A stretch of 64,000 nt of DNA from UBA7703 sp963667195 (GCA_963667195.1 OY762962.1:124001-188000); one strand, 5' to 3'. Numbered from the stretch's first letter, positions 25,441 to 34,456 are shown. The notes: a model not told the origin generated them from the sequence alone. Program-made: numbers and translations.

Positions 25441-25641
25441 CTATTCTTCGATGACGTGATCCGCGATATCCGTTTCGTAAGCGGTAACTTTTTCGTTGAG
25501 CGTCTTTCCCGTGAGCCTGCCGGAGGATTCATACTCCCGAATGACGAGGTCCGCAAGCTCTTTTTGTCTGCGCATGCCTTCGTCGTCCAGCAGCGGCTCC
25601 TCGATGGGAAGTCCGTCCAGTTTTCGTACCTTTGTTTTCAT
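25441..25641 (-). CDS. 66-residue protein of unknown function
   Basis: Start at 25641 with GAGGAT upstream, 57 bases before cdaA in the same direction, so likely the first gene of the c-di-AMP operon. The product is acidic and charged, with 'RKLDGLPIEEPLLDDEGMRRQKELADLVIREY' then 'GKTLNEKVTAYETDIADHVIEE'. No cysteine, signal or membrane span. It is predicted mostly helical. I do not recognise it. A TATAAT-like sequence (TATAAT on the minus strand near 25663-25668) lies just upstream. Confidence 0.6.
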   Translation of the reverse strand: MKTKVRKLDGLPIEEPLLDDEGMRRQKELADLVIREYESSGRLTGKTLNEKVTAYETDIADHVIEE

Positions 25642-25952
25642 GTTTGATCCTCGCCTAACATTTCTATTATAGCATACCGAATTTGGCACTTTGACGTAAA
25701 AATTTGAATTTTCCGTGGCGTTTTACTTTATGATCAGTTAAGGTGATTTAGCGATACAGAAGCATCCGGATGCGGCGCGGAAGATCGTTTCATCGCAATT
25801 CGAAAAGAAAACCAACTGGAGTTGTCGAAATCGAAACGGAACCCGTCCGAGATCTACTGAAACACACGAAATATCTTTTGCTTTATTATTTGCATAAGAA
25901 CGTGATAAAATCAAGTGAAAGGATCTCATTTCCTGCTGATCTGGGAGGGTTT

Positions 25953-26528
25953 ATGTCCATTCTGCTCTATCACGGGTCCTCCACCGGCGGCATTCAAACG
26001 CTGCAACCATTCACCGCGGATCACGGCAAACCCTATGTGTATTTCACAACCAACGACGTTTCGGCAGCGTTTTACGCGTCCCGCGCCGTGGCACGCCCGT
26101 ATTACTGGGTGCCGTACGGCTACGATGCGCAGGGAAAAATCACCTATACCGAGGTTTGGAAGAACGCGTTTTCCGAAGTGTTCGCCGGAAAAACCGGGTA
26201 TCTGTATTGCTGCGAGGTGGACGATCAAAAGCTGCTCCGCTTTCCGACGCATAAGAGCCTGCGCCTTTCGCAGGAGCCGGTTGCCGTCTCCCATTGCGAA
26301 CGAATCGACGATCTGCAGAGCTGGTTTTTCCAGCGGGAACGCGATGGCAAGCTCGTCATCCAGCGATACGAGTCGCTCACGCCGGATCAATTGTCGCTCT
26401 GGCACGGCATGGTGCTTGAGGAGCTGATCGATAGCTTCTCCGGCGTTGGGCCGGGGCATCCCTACGCGCGATTTGTGCAGGAAAAGCTGCCCGCCGTCTG
26501 GGAGCGATTTTTACACGAAGCCCAATGA
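25953..26528 (+). CDS. Hypothetical protein, possibly ADP-ribosyltransferase-like fold
   Basis: 191 residues from the ATG at 25953 (GGGAGG site upstream). The start 'ILLYHGSS' and the following 'GKPYVYFTTNDVSAAFYAS' resemble the N-terminal half of DUF3990/ART-type proteins, where the His and the aromatic strand line the NAD pocket. The remainder ('GYLYCCEVDDQKLLRFP', 'WHGMVLEELIDSF') is not recognised; the catalytic Glu cannot be assigned with confidence. No signal peptide. It stands alone with its own terminator. The upstream 260 bases are AT-rich and no partner antitoxin is seen. Function open. Confidence 0.6.
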   Translation: MSILLYHGSSTGGIQTLQPFTADHGKPYVYFTTNDVSAAFYASRAVARPYYWVPYGYDAQGKITYTEVWKNAFSEVFAGKTGYLYCCEVDDQKLLRFPTHKSLRLSQEPVAVSHCERIDDLQSWFFQRERDGKLVIQRYESLTPDQLSLWHGMVLEELIDSFSGVGPGHPYARFVQEKLPAVWERFLHEAQ

Positions 26529-26547
26529 AACATTCAAGAAATGCTGC

Positions 26548-26576
26548 AACGCGCCGTCAAACTGACGGCGCGTTTT
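26548..26576 (+). terminator. Terminator of the hypothetical gene
   Basis: Perfect 12-pair stem (26548-26559 with 26563-26574), three-base loop, five T at the end of the stem and just after it. Confidence 0.88.
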
Positions 26577-26588
26577 TGATTCGAACTG

Positions 26589-27215
26589 TTATTCAGTTGC
26601 ATGTGGTTCCCGCAGCATGCACCAAACGGGTAAATTGTCGCCGGGCATGGTGCCCTTCTCGATGAGCTGAAACCCGCGCTGCTCATAGTACGCGACATTG
26701 GCCTCCCGATGTGTCTCGAGATAGATCGGCATCGCCTCGCGATCCGCGCGATCAAACATTGTCTTCAGCAGCGCCGTGCCCGCGCCGGAGCGCTGGCGTG
26801 CGGGATCGACCGCGATGCCCCAGAGATAGTAGTGCGCTCTTCCGGCAAGCAACCGCTCCTGCGTGTCCGCGAGGAATGCTTCACTCGCGCTGACGACCGC
26901 ATATTGGCGGAGCCCCACCACAAGCGGCGCGAAAAGAAACCCGCTCTTGACGTAATCCAAGTCCGTCAGCCGCGTATGCCCCGGCGGGAGCAGAAACAGC
27001 ACGCCGGAGAGGTCACTTGTCGTCAGCACTTCGCCATAGCGCAGCGCGCTCATGAGCGTATGCTCCATATACCAAGGCAGCTTCCATTTCCGACTCGCCG
27101 GGTCGGGGAAATACTCTTCCAATAAAGGATAGTCAAAGAATGCATTCACAACCGCCAATGCCGCTTTCTTTGTGTCTTCTTTCTTGAGTGGTATCACATG
27201 TATATCTTTATTCAT
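26589..27215 (-). CDS. GNAT family N-acetyltransferase
   Basis: 208 residues from the ATG at 27215. The acetyl-CoA site is 'LWGIAVDPARQRSGAGTALLKTM' (the R/Q-x-x-G-x-G/A loop), with 'PIYLETHREANVAYYEQRGFQLIEKG' at the C-terminus, a typical GNAT end. Substrate unknown. An ATG six bases further upstream (27221) would be too close to the -10 box to be transcribed, so the leaderless start at 27215 is preferred; there is no ribosome site. Convergent with the hypothetical gene. Confidence 0.85.
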   Translation of the reverse strand: MNKDIHVIPLKKEDTKKAALAVVNAFFDYPLLEEYFPDPASRKWKLPWYMEHTLMSALRYGEVLTTSDLSGVLFLLPPGHTRLTDLDYVKSGFLFAPLVVGLRQYAVVSASEAFLADTQERLLAGRAHYYLWGIAVDPARQRSGAGTALLKTMFDRADREAMPIYLETHREANVAYYEQRGFQLIEKGTMPGDNLPVWCMLREPHATE

Positions 27216-27222
27216 GTTCATA

Positions 27223-27251
27223 ACTATAGCGTTCCTGCTTCGATTGGTCAA
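27223..27251 (-). promoter_or_regulatory. Promoter of the GNAT gene, probably leaderless
   Basis: On the minus strand TTGACC (plus 27246-27251), 17 bases, TATAGT (plus 27223-27228); the ATG begins seven bases after the -10 box. Confidence 0.65.
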
Positions 27252-27286
27252 CGAAAATGAGACGAGCGATACAGAATTCGTTTTCG

Positions 27287-27328
27287 ACGAAAAAGACAGC
27301 GCACGGGAGTTTGCCGTGCACTGTCTTT
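27287..27328 (-). terminator. Terminator of clostripain gene
   Basis: About 15-pair stem (27292-27306 with 27314-27328, one mismatch), seven-base loop, T run on the minus strand. Confidence 0.82.
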
Positions 27329-27348
27329 GATTCTTTGTTGCTATCGAA

Positions 27349-29904
27349 TTAGTAGTTCTTCACCGTTGGCGTCCAGTACTGACCGCCGTAGATGTCCGTG
27401 ATGCGATACGCCATGTCCCACTTGACGTTGTCGCCAAGCGGCGCGTTGCCGATCACCCAGCTGCCGGTCGCCGTCATCTGCTCGCCGAGGTAGAAGGCGT
27501 CGTTGAACGTGCCGTCGTAGTTGTAGTAGTCGCAAAGAAAGTCGATCTTGTCGCCCGCTGCGATCTCGACGAGTCCCTTCATGATCGTGTCGGTCGAAGT
27601 CGCGGCGTAGTCATACTGCGCGCCAAGCACCTCGCCATTCGGGTTTTCGCTCGTGAAGCGAAGGATGATGTTCACGCGCGTGCCGTTGAGCATCGCGGGA
27701 ACGCGGCCAAGAATCATGTAGCTGTCGTCCACCTGATCCTCGCTCACGAGGTAATAGGAAACGATCTGCCCGTTGAGCGAGAGCCACGTGCCGTCATACG
27801 CCATGATGAGGTCGTTGTCCGCGTCATAGTCGGCAACGTTGTCGAGGCCGAGGTCGATGTAACCCGTTCCATCGTCGATATAGACGTTTTGCTCCAGCGT
27901 GACCACGCTGCTCCACTGCTCCTCGGTGAGCACGAGCGTCGGGGTCTCGCCCTTATAGGTGAGCATGAGGTTCGCAAAGCCCGCGTTGTTCTTCTGATAG
28001 TCGGCAACCGAGCCGCGGACGAGGTCTGCATCCACCCAGCTGGAGTCCTTATCCCCCGTCACCACGCTCTTGTTTTTCAGGAAGAGCTCCAGCAGTTGGG
28101 TCACCGTGTCCGTCGTGGCGCTCGCGGTGTCGCTGCTGCTGGTCGTTCCGCCGAGTAGCGTGCCTAGCAGGCTGCCCGTGTTGTCTCCCATCAGGGTGCC
28201 CAGCGGGTTCTCGCTCGATCCGCTCGCCACCTGGCCGCCCGCCGCAACGGATGCAAAGCTCTTGATGCAGTCGGAATAGCTCTTGTCGAGGCCGATTGCG
28301 TCGTAGGTTTTAATCGCGGTGCTCACGCTGCGCAGCGATTGATACGGGAAATAGATCGAAAGCCCGTTTGCGTGCGAAATCGTCGTGGAGTTCCGGTTAT
28401 ATTTCACAGCATCGCGCAGGATCGCAGCCAGCGCGTTTGACTCCGTGGTCGCGAGGTTATCCGCAAAGTGGATCAGGTCGATCTGGTTGATCTTGCTGCT
28501 TGTGGAGAAGTCGCGCGACCCGCTTCTTGCGGTCGCGACGGCGTTGAAGCCGTCTCCCGCAATGAGCGCGCTCGTGGAGGAAGAAAACGCCTTAAACGTC
28601 GCGGGAACCGTCGCTTCCAGCTCCGCAAGATCGGTCATGGAGAGCGTCGTCTGGCTGCTGTCTCCGCTCATCTTGACGTAGTCGTCAACGATCTGCTTGC
28701 CGACGTCCAGAGAGTCCATCGCAGGGTTGTCGGAAAGCGCGGAGAGCCAGTTGGTGTAATACCAGCCGGTGCCGGGCTCGACCGCCTCGGAGGCCACGAG
28801 ATAATCGCTGTATTGGGATGTCACCAGCGCGGTCTCCAGCGTCGCCATCAGGCAGGCGTCGAATCCGATGATGTCAAACTTGACCCCGCCGTCCTTGAGC
28901 GCGGTGTTGATCCCGTCGAGGCTCATGCTCTCACCCGGGAAGAGCTCGTCGTAGCCGTAGCCGGTCAGCGAGCCGCCGCCGTGATCCCAGAGAACGAGGA
29001 TGTAGCGATCCGCCGGATATTCCCGCGCGCTGAACTGAATGAAATCCGAAAGCGTTGCGGGGTCCACCATGGAGCGCTTGCCAACCTTCGCGTCGAGTGT
29101 CTCAAGGCCGCCCTGTTTGATGCGGAAGCGCTGGTTTGTGTTGCTCTTGATGATCTGGTTTTGCCAGTTGGAGGCGCCGCCCGTTTCGAGGATCACGTTG
29201 ATGTTGCTGCCAAGCGTCGCGTTCACCATCTCCTCAAGGTCGGAGGTCGCCATGCCGCTCTTGCTCTCGAGGTCGGTGCCGCACATATAGACCATCACGG
29301 TGACGGTCTTTGCGCGCGCGGTGTCGGTGAACTTCTCCCGCGCGGAGGCCGAAACCTCGCGGTTGGGCTCGTGCGCCTTGTAAACCTCGTCCGAACCGGA
29401 GGCGGGTGCAATCTGGCCGGACGTGCTGCCGTAGCTGCCGAGCAGGGAACCGAGCGCATCCGAAACCGCGCTCGAAGACGAGCTGCTGCCGGTCGTGTTG
29501 TCGGTCGTGTCCACGCTGGAAAGTCCGCTATCCGTCGAAGAGTTCGTATAGTCGCCAAGCAGTGTGTTGAGCAGGTTGCCGCTCGTGCTACCGGAGCACA
29601 TGTTGAGCAGCAGCACCGCGCCGACCACGATCAGGATCAGCACGAGGATGCGACCAAAGCACCCGCGCTTGTTGGTTCCGTTTCCGTTGTTGCCGGCGCC
29701 GCCGATGAGGAGAGCAAGCAACACGGCGAGCAGTCCGCCGCCACCGCTGCCGCGATCCCCGCCGCTGCCAAACGATCCGCCGGAAGAGCCGCGCGGGCCT
29801 CCGCCTACGCCGCCGGTGCCGAGGCCGCTTCCGCGGCGATAAGCATTCCCTCCGCCGGAGACGGTTCTTCTCTCTCTGCCGCCCGGCCTGTTTGCAGGAC
29901 TCAT
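27349..29904 (-). CDS. Membrane-anchored clostripain-family (C11) cysteine peptidase
   Basis: 851 residues with an AGGAGG site before the ATG. The first ~60 residues are Gly/Ser/Arg-rich ('GGGPRGSSGGSFGSGG'), then come two hydrophobic segments (about 58-70 and 86-102) and a Ser/Thr/Gly linker to about 190. The C11 peptidase core follows: 'TVMVYMCGTDLESK', catalytic His308 in 'LWDHGGGS' and Cys351 in 'GFDACLMATLE'. It is cut from other clostripains by a long C-terminal beta-rich domain (about 600-851). Family members cleave after Arg; here the enzyme would be displayed outside on the membrane. A Gly-rich cytoplasmic tail before the anchor is unusual. Single gene with its own terminator. Confidence 0.87.
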   Translation of the reverse strand: MSPANRPGGRERRTVSGGGNAYRRGSGLGTGGVGGGPRGSSGGSFGSGGDRGSGGGGLLAVLLALLIGGAGNNGNGTNKRGCFGRILVLILIVVGAVLLLNMCSGSTSGNLLNTLLGDYTNSSTDSGLSSVDTTDNTTGSSSSSSAVSDALGSLLGSYGSTSGQIAPASGSDEVYKAHEPNREVSASAREKFTDTARAKTVTVMVYMCGTDLESKSGMATSDLEEMVNATLGSNINVILETGGASNWQNQIIKSNTNQRFRIKQGGLETLDAKVGKRSMVDPATLSDFIQFSAREYPADRYILVLWDHGGGSLTGYGYDELFPGESMSLDGINTALKDGGVKFDIIGFDACLMATLETALVTSQYSDYLVASEAVEPGTGWYYTNWLSALSDNPAMDSLDVGKQIVDDYVKMSGDSSQTTLSMTDLAELEATVPATFKAFSSSTSALIAGDGFNAVATARSGSRDFSTSSKINQIDLIHFADNLATTESNALAAILRDAVKYNRNSTTISHANGLSIYFPYQSLRSVSTAIKTYDAIGLDKSYSDCIKSFASVAAGGQVASGSSENPLGTLMGDNTGSLLGTLLGGTTSSSDTASATTDTVTQLLELFLKNKSVVTGDKDSSWVDADLVRGSVADYQKNNAGFANLMLTYKGETPTLVLTEEQWSSVVTLEQNVYIDDGTGYIDLGLDNVADYDADNDLIMAYDGTWLSLNGQIVSYYLVSEDQVDDSYMILGRVPAMLNGTRVNIILRFTSENPNGEVLGAQYDYAATSTDTIMKGLVEIAAGDKIDFLCDYYNYDGTFNDAFYLGEQMTATGSWVIGNAPLGDNVKWDMAYRITDIYGGQYWTPTVKNY

Positions 29905-29970
29905 GGTGTTACCTCCTGTATGTCATATCCATCTTGTTTATGATTCAAAGTGTTGCAACGTGTTATCGTA

Positions 29971-31047
29971 TCAGGGCGTTGTGGTCGTTTCCTTTGGAAG
30001 GAAGTCCCGTAACCCTGCGTCTGTCAGAACGGTGCTCGCGCCAAAGTGGTCGCCCACCATCATTTTATAGCCGAAGCGATCCAGGATCGGCGAGTAAGTG
30101 ATGACTTCCAACGTGTCCGCCGTCGGGTCGAGGCGCAGAATTCGCAGATACCCGACTCCGTTATAGGGATCATCCTGCAGGTTCATCATCATCTGATGCA
30201 CCGTGCGATCCGGCTGACCATCCCCGTTGTCGTCGAGCTGTTCGGGAACATAGAGCATGCCGCCATCGTGCCCGCACAGCACCAACCGGATATTGGGAGA
30301 TTTCTTTACCACGCGCTCAAACATCCGGCTGCCGATGGAGGGATATCCGCTGAAGTTCACATAGCTATGCAGGCAGAGCACGGCGTAGTGATCCGAATAC
30401 TGCTTGCAGACCTCGTTGATCCAGTCAATGGCTTCCACCTCATGCCCGTAGGAAAGAGAAAACACGAGCATCGGCACGCCGCCCGCGGTAAACGTGGTGT
30501 AGTAGGCATACCCCGTTTCGTCGAATACTTGCTTGGCCTCAAAGTCCGTATCCGGCCTGTGATCGAGATACGGCGTGTGCTTGTCGTATTTAGGCAACTG
30601 GTCGTGGTTTCCGGCGACGGTCAGAATCCGCATCCCCTCCGGCAGGCGGCGGAACCCGTCCTCCGCGTTTTGCCAGGCTTTTTTTTGATAGGGATTATAG
30701 ACGATGTCTCCCGTATGCACGGTCAGAACCGTGTTGTATTCCTTTTGCGTGTCGCTGATCCATTGCGTCATCCTGCCGAATACGTCGCTGTTTGCCGCGG
30801 TATAGGTTTGCGTATCGCTCATCCACGCAATCGAGAACGGCTCCGGTGCCGGCGTTGGTCCCGGTGTGGGCTCCGGCGTGGCGGTCGGTGCCAATGTCGA
30901 TTCAGGGGTTGATGCAGGCGCTTCGCTAGATGCACTTGTCGCCTGTACTTGTGAGGGGCTGTTCTGGGCTTGCAGCGAGCATGCCGCGAGCAGCGGTATC
31001 GCGAGAATTGCAAAACCGGTTGCAAATAGTCGTTTCGTTAGATGCAT
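29971..31047 (-). CDS. Metallophosphoesterase lipoprotein
   Basis: 358 residues. Lipoprotein signal with lipobox 'LLAAC' (about residue 22), a long Thr/Pro/Ala/Glu linker, then a calcineurin-like domain with 'IAWMSDTQTYTAAN', 'VHTGDIVYNP', 'VAGNHDQL', 'LCLHSYVNFSG' and 'VLCGHDGGML'. The Asn-His-Asp and GHD motifs are intact, so it should be active on an extracellular phosphoester or nucleotide. Upstream, divergently transcribed, is an alkaline phosphatase gene, and the shared region carries a perfect palindrome. The two may be phosphate-regulated scavenging enzymes. Confidence 0.88.
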   Translation of the reverse strand: MHLTKRLFATGFAILAIPLLAACSLQAQNSPSQVQATSASSEAPASTPESTLAPTATPEPTPGPTPAPEPFSIAWMSDTQTYTAANSDVFGRMTQWISDTQKEYNTVLTVHTGDIVYNPYQKKAWQNAEDGFRRLPEGMRILTVAGNHDQLPKYDKHTPYLDHRPDTDFEAKQVFDETGYAYYTTFTAGGVPMLVFSLSYGHEVEAIDWINEVCKQYSDHYAVLCLHSYVNFSGYPSIGSRMFERVVKKSPNIRLVLCGHDGGMLYVPEQLDDNGDGQPDRTVHQMMMNLQDDPYNGVGYLRILRLDPTADTLEVITYSPILDRFGYKMMVGDHFGASTVLTDAGLRDFLPKETTTTP

Positions 31048-31074
31048 GTTCCAGTAGTAGTCCTTCCGTGGTGG

Positions 31075-31088
31075 TTGCCATATGGCAA
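31075..31088. promoter_or_regulatory. Perfect 14-base palindrome between divergent phosphatase genes
   Basis: TTGCCATATGGCAA lies just downstream of a TACAAT -10 box on the minus strand (plus 31099-31104), that is at about +5 to +18 of the phosphoesterase transcript. That is a usual place for a repressor operator. Confidence 0.5.
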
Positions 31089-31157
31089 AAATTGTTGCAT
31101 TGTAACAGAGTTGTATTTACTACAATCATCTTACCATTTAGGCGCGTCCGCGTCCAG

Positions 31158-31186
31158 TTGTATGCACGTGTAAATCGTGCTAGAAT
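31158..31186 (+). promoter_or_regulatory. Promoter of alkaline phosphatase, probably leaderless
   Basis: TTGTAT (31158-31163), 17-base spacer, TAGAAT (31181-31186); the ATG at 31193 follows after six bases without a ribosome site. Confidence 0.6.
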
Positions 31187-31192
31187 TGATTT

Positions 31193-32644
31193 ATGAGTAT
31201 TTTCATTCGGCACAAACGATTCATCATTGTCCTGTTTTCAGCGTTGATTCTCGCAAGCATGGGATGTGGAAAAGGCGCTGCGGTACCCCCTGCGCCAACG
31301 CTTGCGCCCGTTGTGCTGGCAACCGACTCGCCCGCACCCCAGAGCGAACCCACCCCGCTGCCGCAGCCGCAGCTGAAATACATCTTTCTTCTGATCGGCG
31401 ACGGCATGGGCAACGCGCAGATTCAGGTGGCAAACGAGGCGCTCCTTGCCGCGCAGCAGAGCCCGCTGTGCTTCCTCGACTTCCCCGTACACGCCAGCGT
31501 GAAGACGCAGAACGTCTCCGGCAGCGTCACGGACTCCGCCGCTGCCGCAACTGCGATCTCCACGGGACAAAAGACCGTCAACGGCTATCTTGGGCTGGAT
31601 CAAAACAAAACCCGCATCGAGACCGTTGCCGAAACGCTTCGGAATCTCGGCAGAAAGATCGGAATACTCACCACCGTTTCGCTCGACCACGCCACACCGG
31701 GCGGATTTTATGCGCATGTGGACTCGCGGCGCAGCTACTCCATGATTGCGGACGATCTCTTTGCCAGTGGATTTGACTACTTCGCGGGCGGAAGATTCCA
31801 TAATACGCCGGATGCGGCGGCCTATGCCGAGGAAAACGGATATACGATCATTCCGTCGTTTGAGGAGGCGCCGACCTCGACCGAAGGCAGGCTGATCCTC
31901 TCCTCCTCACTCGAATTCGGCGACTACGGCGTGGTGCCCGCCATCGACGGCGGCGCGCGCACCGATTGGCTCAAAAAGGCGACGGATCTCGGCATCACGA
32001 GGCTCACGAACCCCGCCGGATTCTTTATGATGATTGAAGGCGGCAGAATCGATTATTTCTGCCACTACAACGACGCGGCCTCCTTCGTTTCCGAGTTGAT
32101 CGACTTCGATAAAGCGGTTCAAAGCGCGCTTGCGTTCTATCAGGCGCACCCGCAGGAGACGCTGGTGCTGGTCACAGCCGATCACGAAACGGGCGACGTT
32201 TCGCTCACTCAGGGCGACCGCGGTGCCCTGCTTCGGCAGACGATTTCAAGTGATCTATGCGACGACACGCTGGTCAAAGACTGCGTCGCCGCGCAAACAC
32301 CGTTTGATCAGGCGCTTCCGCTCTTTGTTTCTGCGTTCGGGTTGAACGATCTCACCCCAGATGAAACCGCGACGTTGAAGGAAGCCTATTATCGCACGAT
32401 GCAAAATAATAAACCGGGCAGCACGAACGATGAGGAATCCGGCGTCTATGACCCAATCACGACGGCCTGCATCAACCTGGTCGCCGCGCGCGCGGGCGTC
32501 GTCTTCGGTTCCGGCGGGCACACGGCGAAGGAGGTTTCGCTCTATGCGCTCGGCATCGGGTCCGAGTTCTTCAGCGGAGATTATGAAAACACGCATATCC
32601 ACGACGCGATTCTTCAGGCGGTCAGAGCGTATCCCATCTCCTAG
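31193..32644 (+). CDS. Alkaline phosphatase, predicted lipoprotein
   Basis: 483 residues. Hydrophobic signal with a lipid-attachment-like site 'SMGC' (about residue 24), a Pro/Ala/Thr linker, then an alkaline phosphatase domain with the whole active site: 'LLIGDGMGNAQI' (metal), the nucleophile Ser in 'GSVTDSAAAATAI', 'SLDHATPGGFYAHV', 'MMIEGGRIDYFCHYND', 'TADHETGD' and 'GGHTAKEV'. It releases phosphate from many monoesters outside the cell with Zn and Mg. Divergent from a phosphoesterase lipoprotein, hinting at joint phosphate scavenging. The gene probably makes a leaderless mRNA. Confidence 0.92.
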   Translation: MSIFIRHKRFIIVLFSALILASMGCGKGAAVPPAPTLAPVVLATDSPAPQSEPTPLPQPQLKYIFLLIGDGMGNAQIQVANEALLAAQQSPLCFLDFPVHASVKTQNVSGSVTDSAAAATAISTGQKTVNGYLGLDQNKTRIETVAETLRNLGRKIGILTTVSLDHATPGGFYAHVDSRRSYSMIADDLFASGFDYFAGGRFHNTPDAAAYAEENGYTIIPSFEEAPTSTEGRLILSSSLEFGDYGVVPAIDGGARTDWLKKATDLGITRLTNPAGFFMMIEGGRIDYFCHYNDAASFVSELIDFDKAVQSALAFYQAHPQETLVLVTADHETGDVSLTQGDRGALLRQTISSDLCDDTLVKDCVAAQTPFDQALPLFVSAFGLNDLTPDETATLKEAYYRTMQNNKPGSTNDEESGVYDPITTACINLVAARAGVVFGSGGHTAKEVSLYALGIGSEFFSGDYENTHIHDAILQAVRAYPIS

Positions 32645-32712
32645 CCATCGGCAGCCGCTTGATCCCGATTACGGCATAAACAGAATAAATCGAACACGGA
32701 AAGGCAACCAGT

Positions 32713-34425
32713 ATGAAACTCACCTTCATCGGAGCGGATCACGAAGTCACCGGAAGCTGCACTCACCTCGACATCTGCGGCAAACACGTCCTCATCGACT
32801 ACGGTATGGAGCAGGGCAAGGACTTTTATCAAAACGCGCCCCTGCCCGAACTGCCCGGTGAAATCGACGCGGTGCTGCTCACCCACGCGCACATGGACCA
32901 CTCCGGCCTCTTACCGCTGTTGTACAAGAACGGTTACCATGGCGAGGTACACGCCACGAAACCAACCTGCAACCTGTGCGACATCATGCTGCGCGACAGC
33001 GCGCACATTCAGGAGTTTGAAGCGGAATGGCGCAACCGCAAAGGCGAGCGCAGCGGAGAAAAGCCGTATGTGCCGCTCTACACGATGGAGGACGCGGAAG
33101 GCATCCTCAAGCAGTTCGTGCCGCATCGGTATGATGAAAAGTTCACGCTCTTCGACGGGATTCAGGTGCGCTTTACCGACGCGGGGCACCTGCTCGGTTC
33201 TTCCTATATCGAAGTTTGGATCGACGAGGACGGCGAGCAGCGCAAGATCGTGTTCTCCGGCGACATCGGCAACGTCAATCTGCCGCTGTTGCGCGATCCC
33301 TCCCTTGTGGACGAGGCGGACTACATCATGGAGGAATCCACCTACGGCGACCGGTTGCATGACGCGCCTCCCGACTATGCAAAGGCGCTTGCGGACGTGC
33401 TGCAAACGACGTTTGACCGCGGCGGCAGCGTAATCGTTCCGTCCTTTGCGGTTGGCCGCACGCAGGAGATGCTGTATTTCATCCGCCAAATCAAGGAGAA
33501 TCACCTCGTACACGGGCACGACAGCTTCCCGGTGTTTGTCGATAGCCCGCTTGCGGAGGCTGCAACGAAAATCTACATTGAAAACGCGGAATTCTGCTAT
33601 GACGACGAAGCGCGCGCGTTTGTGGAACAGGGCATCAACCCGCTGGAGTTTGCGGGATTGACCATCACCCAAACCAGTCAGGAATCCATGGCGATCAACA
33701 CCGACACGCGCCCGAAAGTCATCCTCTCGGCAAGCGGCATGTGCGAGGCGGGCCGAATCAAGCACCACCTCAAGCACGGACTTTGGAACGCCGCCAATAC
33801 CATCCTCTTCGTCGGCTTCCAGGCGCAGGGTACGCTGGGTCGTTCCCTGATCGAAGGCGCGGAGAAGGTCAAGCTCTTTGGCGAGACGATTCGCGTCAAC
33901 GCCGAGATCAAGCAGCTGCCCGGCATCAGCGGACATGGCGACGCGAATATGCTCATCAAGTGGGCCACGCATTTTTCGCCAAAGCCCCAGCGCGTGTTCG
34001 TCAACCACGGCGAGAGCGAGGTTTGCGATCTCTACACGAAGCGCCTGAGGGACGAGTTTGGCCTCAACGCCATCTCGCCTTTCAGCGGTTCGGTGTTCGA
34101 TCTTGTGAAGAACGAATACATTCTCGAAGCGAAGCCGGAACCGCTGGCCGAACGCGTGCGCGAGCATGTTCCCGCGGAAGGCCGCGAGCAACTCGACCGT
34201 ATTCCCCTTCCGGTCAAGCAACCGCAAGCCACGCAAAAGCAACCGTATGTTGCCGCGCAACACCCGCAGCAGTCGGGCGGACAGGATTCGTCCTATCAGC
34301 AGCTGCTGGTTGCGCTGGAACGCCTCGTCGATCTCATTCGCTCCAGCAAGGGCAGGAGCAATCGCGAGCTACGCAACATCGCCAGCGAGATCAACAATAT
34401 CAGCAACGAGATGGAACGCGAGTAA
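32713..34425 (+). CDS. Beta-CASP metallo-beta-lactamase ribonuclease-like protein
   Basis: 570 residues with a GGAAAGG site. A metallo-beta-lactamase part (motif 'LLTHAHMDHSGLL', then 'DAGHLLGSSYIEV' and 'VFSGDIGN') encloses a beta-CASP domain ('VPSFAVGRTQEMLYFI', 'VFVDSPLAEAAT', 'ILSASGMCEAGRIKHHL', 'ISGHGDANMLIKW', 'VNHGESEV'). It is of the CPSF73/YmaF-like group that cuts RNA rather than the RNase J length class. The tail of about 100 residues is Gln-rich and ends in a helix ('SSYQQLLVALERLVDLIRS') that may be a coiled coil. Cytoplasmic. Single gene with an unusually long terminator stem. Confidence 0.9.
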   Translation: MKLTFIGADHEVTGSCTHLDICGKHVLIDYGMEQGKDFYQNAPLPELPGEIDAVLLTHAHMDHSGLLPLLYKNGYHGEVHATKPTCNLCDIMLRDSAHIQEFEAEWRNRKGERSGEKPYVPLYTMEDAEGILKQFVPHRYDEKFTLFDGIQVRFTDAGHLLGSSYIEVWIDEDGEQRKIVFSGDIGNVNLPLLRDPSLVDEADYIMEESTYGDRLHDAPPDYAKALADVLQTTFDRGGSVIVPSFAVGRTQEMLYFIRQIKENHLVHGHDSFPVFVDSPLAEAATKIYIENAEFCYDDEARAFVEQGINPLEFAGLTITQTSQESMAINTDTRPKVILSASGMCEAGRIKHHLKHGLWNAANTILFVGFQAQGTLGRSLIEGAEKVKLFGETIRVNAEIKQLPGISGHGDANMLIKWATHFSPKPQRVFVNHGESEVCDLYTKRLRDEFGLNAISPFSGSVFDLVKNEYILEAKPEPLAERVREHVPAEGREQLDRIPLPVKQPQATQKQPYVAAQHPQQSGGQDSSYQQLLVALERLVDLIRSSKGRSNRELRNIASEINNISNEMERE

Positions 34426-34456
34426 ACGAGAACACCCAAATCACATATGCAAGCAA

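Noticed and set aside
28468..29943. 491-residue plus-strand frame over the clostripain gene
   Set aside because: Antisense shadow of a well-supported peptidase; arginine- and alanine-rich translation typical of reversed GC-rich coding DNA.
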